Shown piece by piece: positions 1-9,961 of a stretch of 64,000 bases of DNA (the stretch's first letter is position 1; each line of letters opens with the position of its first letter). This DNA comes from Allomyces macrogynus ATCC 38327 (taxonomy: Eukaryota; Blastocladiomycota; Blastocladiomycetes; Blastocladiales; Blastocladiaceae), in the NCBI GenBank assembly GCA_000151295.1, contig GG745345.1:275890-339889 (forward strand), given 5' to 3'. Both the position numbers and the translations under genes were made by a program. Below the pieces are notes generated by a model, which ran no database searches, was not told the DNA's origin, and saw only the letters and a list, made by a program, of their open reading frames with translations.

Positions 1-1
1 C

Positions 2-460
2 TTCCGACCGGATTCGTGCCCCGTCTCGCTCGCCGACGACGACCTTCTCGCAGCGCTACGAGGCCAATTCGCGTCGTCGCGCGACGACGAAGACAACGCA
101 CCCGCAGATGTCGACGCCGACGCGACGCCCTCCGGCAAGAAACGTGGGCGCAAGTCGGCACCAGGCGCGGGCAACCGCGGCGCGAAACACGCGCGCGGGC
201 GCAGCAGTACGGCGGGTCGTGGAAGCGGTCGTCGTGCTGCGGCTCCGCGGGCTCGGCGCAGCCGTGGCGGCGGCGGTGGTGGTGGAATTCGCGCGGTCAT
301 CCCGGGTGGTGGAGGTGGAGGGGATCCAGCGGACGCGGACCCGCTCGCCGAGGCGCGGCGGGCAGCCGCAGCCGCGCCTAACATGTACGCGGACGTGCCG
401 GAGCATTTGCCCGCGGAAGGGTGGGGGTGGGAGGGTGCCGGGTGGGCGCAGTTTGGATGA
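2..460 (+). CDS. C-terminal part of a low-complexity, charged protein (5' end outside window)
   Basis: An open frame runs from base 2 to a TGA at 458-460 with no start inside the window, so only the last 152 residues are visible. The visible part begins with an acidic stretch rich in Asp. It continues with a basic segment containing KKRGRK, which resembles an AT-hook or a nuclear localisation signal, then Arg/Ser/Gly-rich sequence with a run of seven glycines, and ends with a short acidic tail carrying several Trp residues. No folded domain is recognisable. Nuclear location is only an inference from the basic cluster. The alternative is a fortuitous open frame in GC-rich DNA, but the alternation of acidic and basic blocks and the lack of stops over 459 nt favour a real 3' exon. 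Confidence 0.5.
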   Translation, partial: FRPDSCPVSLADDDLLAALRGQFASSRDDEDNAPADVDADATPSGKKRGRKSAPGAGNRGAKHARGRSSTAGRGSGRRAAAPRARRSRGGGGGGGIRAVIPGGGGGGDPADADPLAEARRAAAAAPNMYADVPEHLPAEGWGWEGAGWAQFG

Positions 461-987
461 GCGCGCACATTATTGACCCGGTCGCAGAATTATCGACGCG
501 GTCTTTGGTCCTCTTTTCCTGTCGGATCTCGCCGTCAGTGTTTCGACCTGCTGTGATCCCTGTGAGCGCCGTGTGCGGCATTGTATTTCGAGTGCTGCGG
601 CTCGCCGTCACCTCTTCACACTCGGATCGAGCGTGATTGCCGCTGGTCGTTCACGACCAACCCGACTGCGAGCTCCTATGGGCTTCTAACTCCAGGCCTG
701 ATCCAGGTCCAAATGCCCTGCTCTGCTCTGTCATGATGGATCCATTCCCGCCACCATGAACCATCCAGTTTGTCTTGCTCGCCACCGTCCGCCGCGACCC
801 GCCGCGACCTTCTCGCGTCCTCCCGCGGCTGCCAATCATTCAACACCGCTCAGCCTTCCCCCCCCCCCCCCCGTCCGCGTGCGCCCTGCAGCTCGTCAAC
901 CTCTTTTGCGTCAAGAACATCAGCTTCGCGCATTTTCCTCAGCGTGATCAACAGGCCTCGGCTAGCTCGCAGATTCGCACCGCTGCC
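461..987. other. Intergenic stretch, no gene seen
   Basis: Between the left-edge gene and the next start at 988 I see no convincing coding frame. A run of about 15 C residues lies near 850-865, and the sequence just before 988 is pyrimidine-rich. An upstream in-frame ATG at 775 would extend the next gene but adds only low-complexity residues. Confidence 0.4.
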
Positions 988-1979
988 ATGACCGCGCAAG
1001 TCGACGTCTCGCCCGGCCCAGGCGCGATCGCCGCTGCAGGAACCGGCGCGCAATTGCCCACCGTGCCGCGCGTCGACGCGTCGTTTCCGGACCCGGCACA
1101 GCCACGCGTTCCTGGGGACGGCGTCCCGCCCACGGCCCTCGCCAATGCTGGAAGCGCGCCGCAACCCGTGTTCTCCGCGGAGAAGGAACAGTGCCAAGCG
1201 GTACGCGTCGCGAACATGTTAGGAGACTGCCGACTGCCGCGTACGGGCAATATTGATTCGCGACTCGTAGTGGATGGCACCGGGCGTCAGTTCCAACAAC
1301 CGTGCGCTGTGGATCACAGGTGCGTTTTTCGTACGAACGCGTCTACTTCGCGGATGGTCGATTGATCGTGAGCGACTCTCTTTGTCCACTTGACAGGCTG
1401 TCTCTGGACACCCTCCGGGTACCAGTGCCAGGCCGATCCGCACGTCACGCTGGCGCCGTCGTGCTCGATGGGTGATGTTTGGTGCGTATCAACCGCGCTC
1501 TCCGCCGCTGCTCGTGCCGGAATTCCTGATTCGTGCGCTGGCGAGATAGGAATCCTGATTGCGCGCCGACCGACTGGCTCTACCCCATCAACACAACCGC
1601 CGGCACGCTCGTACGCGTGCGCGGATGCGTCGGCACTGCCGACACGCGCGGCGCGTTCCTGTGCCTGCCGGAATCGGCATTGTCGGCAACCGATGAGCTG
1701 GCGGTGATGCTGCGTGACGTGCAGGTGCCGTGCTTCTTAAGTGCGTGTGGCTGCTTTCGTACGTGGCGCTCCCGGTCGACTGACATGAGTGATCACGTAG
1801 ATGTGGAGTCGCACCTGAGTCCCGCTACGTCGCTCTCTTCTGGTTCTTCGAGGAGCGCTGTCGCGGGTCCACCGGGAAGCGCGGCCTTGTGCTTCATGGT
1901 GATGGGGGTACGCGGCGTGTTCACATCACCAGCGCGTATGAGCGAGGAACTAACAGAAATGGGTCGGCGTTGGATGTAG
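988..1979 (+). CDS. Unrecognised cysteine-rich protein, four exons
   Basis: The proposed model joins 988-1330, 1397-1481, 1550-1740 and 1801-1979, giving 265 residues. Introns 2 and 3 have good GTGCGT donors and TAG acceptors. The first intron is less certain: donor GTACGA at 1331 keeps the frame, whereas the nearby GTGCGT at 1320 would not. The middle of the protein has regularly spaced Cys residues (for example WTPSGYQCQADPH and NPDCAPTDWLY), suggesting disulphides and an extracytoplasmic fold, but no signal peptide is visible at the chosen start. The Ala/Pro-rich first 60 residues look disordered. I do not recognise the family. An in-frame ATG at 775 is an alternative start. Confidence 0.5.
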
Positions 1980-3330
1980 CTTGTGGTCGTGTGTCGGTTG
2001 TCTTCCTGGTGGCCAGAGTATTGACCGTGGAGGTTGTGACCTTGATGGATCACTTTGCATGTCCCTCTTTCTGGGTACTGACTCGGCGCGCAGTCCATCG
2101 CGCTCGGACACGACGGATGGCGGCACGGCCACGTCTTCGATGGATCCCAACAGCGGTCAGCATGGTCCGAGGACGCGTCTACGCGTTGCCCATGCCCTCC
2201 TTCCACTCGTACACGCTCAAAAATCCAGAAAAAAAGAAATGCCCGAACGCATTATCGAGCGCGAGAAATATGGCTGAATGATCTCGCCCATACATGCGCT
2301 TGAAGTTGAGGTGGTTCCTCGTCGTGTTGTCAAATTAGATTGGGGCTCAGGCTTGCACTGCTCAGACCTTTCATACATTCCGCGTGTCGTGTCTCGAAGG
2401 ATCAGAAACCGGCCTGGAGCACTTGCCATACATAACCCCCCTAACACGCCACACCAGGTCAATCAGTCCCAATGCTCGTTTCTTCACCGTGAGCGCGCTC
2501 TTCCATGGGAATATTCCATCGCAAATGTTTGTATGCTGGTCCGTGGCAAGGCAAACGGGGGCAGGCAATGCGCGCATCGCGGACTCTTTCTCGGTCGTTG
2601 TTGTAACACGAACGTGGGAGAAGTACCGCAACGACTGATCGTTGCTATGATAAAGATATATATCTTTGTTCAATGGTTGGGTCGCGTATGGTTTTGGGGA
2701 TGCGACGACACTTGTTGCTGCGTCTGACAATTGTCCAGCATTGGCCTACGATTTCATGGGATTTGACCCAGCTGTCCTACAGTGAACACAGCGTTGAGCG
2801 CTCATCGGTTGCTCTATCAGCGACGCACATGTTCTATCAGTGGCGCTCGTAATTCTATCAGCGAGGGATGCTGGTCCGTGCCTCGACGGGCTGATCCGTC
2901 CTATTCCATCAAGGTTTCCACGAAGCTTCATGCGCTGGTGGACGCAATATGTGTATCAAGTTCGATATTCACTTCGGCCCAGTTTCACCGCTGTTCCGCG
3001 AATCACGACTCATCACGGTGCTCGACATTGAAGCCGTGGACACCGGTTCTATTTGAAGTTCTGGTCCTTTGCACTTGCTGAATGTCGTTTGACCCGGTCA
3101 CGGTTCCAGCACCCAGCTACGGCCACAAAAGCACGAAAGGGAATCAATACATAACTTATCCGACAACAAGACAACGAACGACCAACCGAACCCATCCCAA
3201 ACGCAACAGGAAAGCAGAAACCAGTACTCAAGCAAAGCGACAACAACGATAAGAACGCGAGGCGCCGCCCGGGCGACCTACTGCACCACCTCATCGGCAC
3301 GCGCCTCGAAATCCAAACGACGACCAGTGC
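1980..3330. other. Intergenic stretch, no convincing gene
   Basis: This 1.35 kb contains only short open frames without coding character. The heptamer ctatcag occurs three times with a 20-21 nt period at 2814-2861. Otherwise I see nothing. The right half would hold the 3' UTR and terminator of the minus-strand proline dehydrogenase gene. Confidence 0.4.
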
Positions 3331-5109
3331 TTACACGGCCTGCGCGGGCGTCGTGCCCGTGCGCCGCTCAGCACTCGCCTCGGGCGCGGGCCGCTTGAAC
3401 CGGCATACGAGTTCGTGCCAGAGCAACATGCGGTCGAGTGCAGCACCGCCCAACACCGAGTTGTTCTCCTGGGCGCGGCGCAACAGGTACGGAATCACCT
3501 CCTCGATCGGCCCATACGGCACGTACTTGAAGATCGGGAAACCCTTGGCGGCGAGTGCGTAGCCCGTCATGTCGTGCATGCCGAGCAACTGGCCAAACAG
3601 GACACGGCCCGACCGCGCATCGATCCCGCGGCGCGTCATGGCCTCGGCCGTCGACACGACCGAGTGCCGGTTATGGCTTGCGACCATGAGCGTCGCCGAC
3701 TTGTCGTACGCCGACGCCGACTCGATCCGGTCGAGCATGGTCGCGACACCCGTCGCGTACGACACGTGCGTGTCCTGGATCGTCTCGTGCACGGGCGAGG
3801 CGTAGCCCTCGGCCGCGGCCTTGGCGCGCTCCGAGTTCATGTAGGCGCCGCGCACCATCTTCACGGCAAAGTGCCACCCCTGCGCGGCACTCAGCGCGAG
3901 GTCGCGGTTCAGTCGCGGGTTGCCCGACTTCAAGTACATCTGGTAGGTGTTGAAGACGACGGGCGTTTCAGACTCGGCCGTGGCCGCGTTGAACTGGCGG
4001 CCCATGCCGAGCGCGACCACGTCAATCGCGTCCTGGAAGTAGGTCTGCTCGGCGTCGACCATGAGCCCGACCTTCTTCTTCTGCGCGTGCGCGCACAGCG
4101 CGAGCATGCGTTCCACGAGCCGCGCGAACCCGGCCGCGTGTTCCGCGGGCACAGCGAGAGCTTGCATCGTCGACTGCAACTGCGCGCCATTAGCCCCCAT
4201 GTCGGTCGTGAGCACGTGCAGGAAATCGGTCGCCGTCACTTGGCCGTCCTTGTCAGCGTCCATGCGGTCAAACAGGGCCTCTCCCTGCGCACCAACCGCC
4301 GCGGTCCACTCGGCGCGCGAGATGGCGCGCTTCTCAGTCGCGCGCAATGCCCGCGCGAGCGCGCTCGACGTGGCGAGCAGCGTCGACGTCGGTGCAAGTG
4401 CCGTGACCTTGACGGCAATCAGCGCGCCAGGCACTTGTGAGGCCGCATCGAGCGACTGCAAAAACAGGTCGCGGTGCTTGTCGGACGCCTGCTCGTCGCG
4501 CATCGCCTTGGCCGCGCGCTCGGCATCGTTTGTCGGCTCCGGCTCCAGGTCGGCCTCGATCGAAATATCGAGAATCGACCCGATCCCGTGCCGTTTCAGC
4601 GCGGCCATGACGGGCCCGAGCTCGGCCGCGTCCTCACCGCCGCAAAAGTGCGCAAAGAAAGTACCCTTGACAATCGCGTGTGCGAGCACCGTCATCCCGA
4701 GCGTCTCGGCGGCGTTGAGCAAGTGCGGTGCGGCATCGACGAGCCACGACAGCCGGCACAGCTCAAAGACAAGCATCGACACGGCGACTTGCGCCGTCGA
4801 CTTGCCCGAGAACGGCGCGCGCGCATCGGCGTCACGGAATAGATCACAGTCGGGCAGTTCGGCGCGGATACCGCGCGCAAGTGCGTCAGGGTCGGCGGTT
4901 GCGAGCGCAACGCCGAGTGTGCCAGCACCGAGCGCCACACTGGCACCCGTCGTCAGAGCGACACCGCGCGCGACGCGGGAGAGGACACTGCGGCGCGGAG
5001 CCGCGGCGGTTGTCAGCGGGCGCGGCGAGTTGCGGGTCGCGGGGCCCGTGGCCGAGCGCAGGGCCGCACGGAGCGACAGTGGCGGGCGGATGAAGGCACG
5101 AGGAAGCAT
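3331..5109 (-). CDS. PUT1: Proline dehydrogenase, mitochondrial, with EF-hand-like insert
   Basis: This is a single-exon frame of 592 residues. The family oxidises L-proline to pyrroline-5-carboxylate with FAD in the mitochondrial matrix or inner membrane, the first step of proline catabolism. Family hallmarks visible in the last third include the DAEQTYFQ segment, VKMVRGAYMNSER, MVASHNRHSV, FGQLLGMHD and KYVPYGPIEEVIPYLLRR, followed by RAQENNSV. The start at 5109 is preferred to an ATG 94 codons upstream because the protein then begins with an Arg/Ala/Ser-rich, acid-poor sequence typical of a mitochondrial presequence. At about residues 284-295 lies a canonical EF-hand loop, DADKDGQVTATD, inserted between conserved barrel segments. 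This suggests possible calcium control. No introns are needed. Confidence 0.95.
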   Translation of the reverse strand: MLPRAFIRPPLSLRAALRSATGPATRNSPRPLTTAAAPRRSVLSRVARGVALTTGASVALGAGTLGVALATADPDALARGIRAELPDCDLFRDADARAPFSGKSTAQVAVSMLVFELCRLSWLVDAAPHLLNAAETLGMTVLAHAIVKGTFFAHFCGGEDAAELGPVMAALKRHGIGSILDISIEADLEPEPTNDAERAAKAMRDEQASDKHRDLFLQSLDAASQVPGALIAVKVTALAPTSTLLATSSALARALRATEKRAISRAEWTAAVGAQGEALFDRMDADKDGQVTATDFLHVLTTDMGANGAQLQSTMQALAVPAEHAAGFARLVERMLALCAHAQKKKVGLMVDAEQTYFQDAIDVVALGMGRQFNAATAESETPVVFNTYQMYLKSGNPRLNRDLALSAAQGWHFAVKMVRGAYMNSERAKAAAEGYASPVHETIQDTHVSYATGVATMLDRIESASAYDKSATLMVASHNRHSVVSTAEAMTRRGIDARSGRVLFGQLLGMHDMTGYALAAKGFPIFKYVPYGPIEEVIPYLLRRAQENNSVLGGAALDRMLLWHELVCRFKRPAPEASAERRTGTTPAQAV

Positions 5110-6597
5110 TCTTGTCGAGAGCGGATTCGCGAGAGAGCGAGTACGTAGGAGGGGGCTGCAACGAGAGCACCAAGTCCGTTCTAGTGGACGATTACGTCGA
5201 ATGGCATCAGACGATGAAACGAGAGCAGATAAAATTGGGAGCCAGTGGTCCATCTGCGAACTGGCATGAACGGAGCAGGCACCGCTCAAAGTACGACGAC
5301 AAGGACGACAGAGAGGGGGCGCACCTTCACCAAACGAGGCAAAGTACGTCGAGAACGGGGGTCGTTTACACACGAGGCAATTTGCTGGCAAGTCGGAGGG
5401 CCGTGATCTGTCGTGTCTGGCCTGGCTCGAGTGGGCGAGCGCGAGGAGTCGAATGCGTGAAGTGGGCAGCAGTCGTCGTCGTCGAGGCCGAGTCGACAGC
5501 TGAAGGGAGAAGAACCCGAACGGGGGCGGGACCGGGGACGGTGGCTATTTATACTGATGGCCAAGGCGGTTGACTTTATTTCTTGCTGGTAGTCGACCTT
5601 TATCCTGTTTCTTCGAACCGCGGGCCCATGCGAGCGCGCACGAGGAGAAAAAAACAACGATCTCATCTCCACGGCATCTGGCGCCATCTCTCTCGTCCTT
5701 GATCTTGGTTTGTCGTCGCCCACATTCCTGCTCAGGGCGGACGGGCCGCGCCATCGTCTGTAGCGAGCATGCGCCCCAACACTCTGCCATGGTGGCCCAC
5801 GGGTCAATTGGAGAACATGGAGGCTGTCATCCTCTTGCACTGCCGTCCTGCCACCCACGGCGCGCAGTTCCCCTCGAGGACTCACGTCGTGGTGCACGCC
5901 GACCGTCCAGTCCCTTCTCTCCTCGCCGCAAGGTTCGGTGGAAGTTGGAGACAAGACGAAACGGTGCAGCAACAGGAGGAGCAACAGGGCAGCGTAAACT
6001 TGATTTGATCACGAAACAAGCCGCGACGAAAGCAGCGGCAGTGCGGAGAACGTGGCGCAAAGGGCAGGGAATTGCTCTCAACGGCGCACGATTGGACGTT
6101 GGAAACACGGCACGTGGCCCCTCCTGATTGTTTGCAGTGGCTCGGTGTGGCATCGCATGGCTGTTGGAGCGGCGCTGTGCCGCAGTCCCCGAAAGATTCC
6201 GTCGCCAGCTCCGAACGGCTCCGACGCTTGTACCTCGCCTGCAAGCCAGCCGTGGCTTTGATCAGCCGTGCCTTGGCCTGTGCACCGCATGGCCTAGACC
6301 ATGTCACTCGCACGGGACCTGTCCCTGCCTTGAGACGAAGGAGGCGACTGATGTCCTCCAGGGTATTTCCGTGACTTGCAAAACGATATTCACGCTTGCT
6401 GAACCAGCAGCGATCAACCAGACTCGGCGCAATACCCGACTTGGACCACCAGAATATTCAGTTGAACAGTGTGCCCCGAGCCCTGACCGGCGCGACCAGT
6501 GCCTTGACCACGACTTGTCAACGCGATGCAAGCCGAGGCCTTTTTACCAGCTCGACCGCGCGGGAAATCGTTGTCGTCAATCAGGCCAAATATCCCA
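5110..6597. other. Divergent intergenic region between proline dehydrogenase and GUP1
   Basis: About 1.5 kb separates two genes transcribed away from each other. Several open frames cross it on both strands, but none shows domain content or intron logic, so I treat it as promoter and UTR sequence for both genes. Confidence 0.4.
5546..5553 (-). promoter_or_regulatory. Possible TATA box for the proline dehydrogenase gene
   Basis: Read on the minus strand this site is TATAAATA, about 440 nt upstream of the proposed start codon. GC-rich sequence lies directly downstream of it in the direction of transcription. The distance would require a long 5' UTR, so this is a weak suggestion based on the motif alone. 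Confidence 0.25.
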
Positions 6598-8889
6598 ATG
6601 GCCTCGTCGCACAATTACGCGCTGGTTGTTGACGATGGCTCCGTGGCTGACGATCGCTCGACCAACATCGTCGACGAGTCGGCCAACTTGATTGGACTGG
6701 ACCCGCCAAGGTGGAGAACGTGAGTCTCTCTTTGAGCTTTTAATGGAGCGGGTGAGGTTGGAGATGTGCCTTCGAGTTCGTCGTTTGGCGCGAATATATA
6801 GACTGCTCTTGCTCAAGCCGGTTCATCGTTTCTTGCCAGGTGGGAGTTCGGCCTTTACTACCTTGCCGTGGGCGCGACCGTGTGGACGTTTTTCGCTCGT
6901 ATGTGGGACATGAGCCAAGGTCCGTGCCATCATTTTCCACCCGTGATCGTGCTGGAAAAATAGCGATGCTGATTGCGTCCACGTCGCAAACCTCAAAACA
7001 GAAACGTACCCGGACTACGAGCAGTACCGCCAGTATCTCAAGCCCGGCTGGATGCTTGGGCGTTTGCTGGTATGCTGTTCCCTCGACGACCCCGGCGCGT
7101 TCTGACCATGTGCGTGCTGACGAACGCAACGTAACCCGATCCGAACTGCAGGACACATCGGACATGCAGTATATGGGCTTCCGCCAAAACCTCGGCATCC
7201 TGACCGCCGTCATGGCCGCACACGTACCGCTCTCATGGTGGGTGCGCCGCGCTGCGCCCACCAGGCCCGAAGCCGAGTTTCTCTACTCGCTCATTTTCTC
7301 GCTCGTGTTCCTGGCCGTCGCGCACGGCTACCACCTCGTCAAGATCGTTGCGGTCCTGCTGCTCAACTTTGCACTGACGCGTGTGATGAGGAGCACGCGC
7401 ATCGCGCCGGTCGTGACCTGGGCATGGAGCGTTGGCATGTTGCTCACGGTCGCGTGGACGGGTGGGTTTCGGCAGCTCAACGTTTCGGTGCGCGCTGCTT
7501 TTCCGGTGGTCGTGCGCGGTGTGGAGCTTACTTGACCGGCCGTGATTGCTTAGGGCGGGTATGGCGGCCTGATGCGCTGGGAAATCACGTTCAACTTTTG
7601 TGTGCTGCGCATGATCTCGTACAATATGGACTACTATTGGTCGCTGACCGACTCGTCTGCACGCCTTTTGGTCCGTACGCGAGCATCCTTCGCCATCTCT
7701 TCCCGCACCTCCACTGACCCCACCGCAACTCTCCTCCAGCAAAACCACGGCACCTGCCGCGGCCACCCTGACGCTCCCACCCACACGCTTGACCCGCCGC
7801 CGTACTGCTGCCCGAAACTACGCGCATCCATGCCGCGGCCGCGCGACGAGTACCGGCTCGTCCCGTTCCTCGCCTACATGCTCTACATCCCGCTCTACTT
7901 TGCCGGTCCGATCGTCTCTTTCAATGCGTGGATGGCACAGCGCGTGCGGCGCCCGGCGCACTTGACGCGGTCATTCGTGGCCAAGTACGGCGCGCGACTC
8001 GTGGCGATTATCGTGCTCATGGAAGTGATGCTGCACACGTGCTACACGCAGGCGATCACGCGCGCGCGCGCATGGCACGCGCGCGACCCGCGGATATGGC
8101 GGTGATCGGGTACCTGAGCCTCAAGTTCATTTGGCTTAAGGTCCGGACGGTCTTGAACGTGTCGCTCGTCGTGTACTACGGAACGGTGTTGCTCACTTCC
8201 CGATTTCCGCATCATAGCTCATGGTCATCTGGCGCTTTTTCCGGTTCTGGTCGCTCGCCGACGGGATCGACCCGCCCGAGAATATGAAGCGGTGCATGTC
8301 CAACAACTACTCGGCCGTCGCGTTTTGGCGCGACTGGCACGCGTCCTTCAACTTGTGGAATATTCGGTACCTGTACGTGCCGCTCGGCGGCGCGAAAACG
8401 CGCTGGCTCAACCTGTGGGTGATTTTTACGTTTGTCGCCGTCTGGCACGACCTCGAACTGAACTTGCTCGCGTGGGGGTGGCTCATTGTCCTGTTCATGG
8501 TCCCGGAATTGGTTGCGACGGTCGTGTTCCGCCCGGTACGTTTGACGACTCTCGCGGGTGTCCTGTTCCACGGCGTGTTGCTGATCGTTCGTTGCTGAGT
8601 TTGTAGTACTCGCGCCGGTGGTGGTTCCGGCACGTCTCCGCGCTCGGCGCCGTGCTCAATATCGCGGGCATGATCACGGCCAACCTCGTCGGGTTTGCCG
8701 TCGGCGTCGACGGGATGCGGCACCTGTGGGAGGGGCTGTTCGATCCGCCCGCTGACGGCGCACTGACGGTCCTCGCTGCGGGCCGCGTACCTGTTTGCAT
8801 TGGCGCAGATCATGTTTGAAATTCGTAACGAGGAGGCGCGGCGCGAGGCGAGGAGGAATGGGCTTGTGCCGGTTGGATCGATGGAATGA
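6598..8889 (+). CDS. GUP1: GUP1-type MBOAT membrane O-acyltransferase (two apparent frameshifts)
   Basis: Exons proposed: 6598-6719, 6840-6919, 7002-7069, 7152-7487, 7554-7670, 7740-8140, 8218-8535 and 8607-8889, about 570 residues, close to the usual family length. Gup1 proteins are multi-pass ER enzymes that remodel GPI-anchor lipids and affect glycerol metabolism. Recognisable segments are PPRWRT followed by [89 protein letters not shown] and the end [10 protein letters not shown]. Two breaks interrupt the frame: one in a CG-repeat near 8058-8095 (minus one base or plus two) and one near 8783-8792 (one extra base). Together they restore the frame, so assembly errors are as likely as a pseudogene. 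A start at 6526 is possible. Confidence 0.85.
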
Positions 8890-9340
8890 AGAATGGCTGG
8901 GATTGGTTTGGCTCATCATTTACAGAACCAGCTCGCAAGCGTGCCCTCGGTATATTTACTTACATTGTGCTCTTGCATGACTGTCTTGAGAGCGCAGCGC
9001 GCGGCACTCCTCGGGACCCCGTCAGACGTGGACCAACGAATATTCATCACAGCGCAACAGTGTGAGGGCGGACAATGTGGATGATGCTTCCATGAAAACC
9101 AAAATCACCTGGCTTCATCAGATTCCTGTGCCCAATGGCGTCCGGACCGCGTTGCCGGTTGCGTTGTGGAGGAATATTCAATCTTTCGAAATGTCGCGAC
9201 AGCGTGCACCGCACGAACGTACGTGGAGCAGAACAAAGAGCAGCGTGCTGGAGCGCGCCCTGTGTAAGGGGCGCGCCCGCCCGCCTTGCTGCTGGCCAAA
9301 TTGGAGTCGATTCAAGGCGTGAACCTGACCGGTCACCGCT
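8890..9340. other. Intergenic stretch, no gene seen
   Basis: The stretch downstream of GUP1 has no supported coding frame. It presumably holds the GUP1 3' UTR. Confidence 0.35.
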
Positions 9341-9652
9341 ATGTCCGCCGCCGCTGTTGTCTCTGCCGTTCCCGTCGATACTCTACCCGTCGTGGCCACC
9401 AATTCAAGTGCAGCCCTCGATGCTGCCGTTACCCTCAAGGACGAGGCCCTCGCCACGCATGCCGCCGTGTTGAAGGCCGGCAAGAACGGGACAAAGTCAA
9501 TAACGATGCGCTCAACAAGCTCGTCGAGATTGGCGCTGAGTGGGCTGAGCTCGTGTCGCGCGATGCGCTGCTCGCCCACACGCTGCTGCTTTCGCTCTTC
9601 CACCACCAACTTTGCGATGGCGAGAACGAGGCCAAAGGTCTACACAAAATTT
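9341..9652 (+). pseudogene. Small alpha-helical ORF with a single-base frameshift
   Basis: An ATG at 9341 opens a frame of Ala/Val-rich residues with coding-like codon choice (VTLKDEALATHAAVLKAG). Near 9483-9488 the coding character moves to the next frame, which continues RDKVNNDALNKLVEIGAEW and LAHTLLLSLFHH to a TGA at 9650-9652. A single missing G in the string aagaacgg would join the two into one protein of about 103 residues. I do not recognise it. It may be a decayed small gene or a real gene with a sequencing error, and a chance open frame cannot be excluded. Confidence 0.35.
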
Positions 9653-9686
9653 GATACCACTACGTCCCTCTTTCGCACGCGAGGCC

Positions 9687-9813
9687 GATGTGTTGGCCTT
9701 TTGCGACTGGTCCCCGAGTTGTTCTTCTCCCTGCTTCAAGTATCCCTGAAATTTTTCGAGCGTGACCAAGGTCACGAAAATGATTGATGTGTCGGTCTTT
9801 TGCGACTCTTCCC
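9687..9813 (+). repeat. Imperfect short direct repeat
   Basis: A segment of about 28 nt beginning gatgtgttggccttttgcga near 9687 recurs with a few changes near 9784 (gatgtgtcggtcttttgcga). The spacer of about 70 nt is not itself repeated. No function is apparent. Confidence 0.5.
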
Positions 9814-9878
9814 CCAAACGTGGTAACTGCGGGAAGACATCCTGCGATTATTTCGGCTGGGCAGCCTAGATTCAATCT

Positions 9879-9961
9879 CCTCTCCTCTAATCCCCTCCCT
9901 CCCTTACTCCCACCCTCCCACCCTCCCTCCTTCCCTCCCTCCCTACCTCCCTCCCTTCCCC
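9879..9961 (+). repeat. Homopyrimidine (C/T) tract
   Basis: For about 80 nt the plus strand is almost exclusively C and T, made of ctcc, ctcccac and cttcc units with only scattered A residues. Such tracts can form triplex (H-DNA) structures and are prone to length change. It lies in gene-poor sequence, and no coding role is suggested. Confidence 0.7.

Noticed and set aside
2278..2730. Plus- and minus-strand open frames of about 120-150 codons near 2.3-2.7 kb
   Set aside because: Composition is unlike the real genes nearby, and no family resemblance or supporting splice sites were seen.
3415..5269. Plus-strand open frames of 341 and 402 codons over proline dehydrogenase
   Set aside because: Both are antisense shadows of a strongly conserved gene, with GC-rich codon bias producing long open frames.
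5570..6313. Overlapping open frames on both strands between proline dehydrogenase and GUP1
   Set aside because: None shows conserved residues, intron logic or neighbouring exons, and the region is best read as promoter and UTR.
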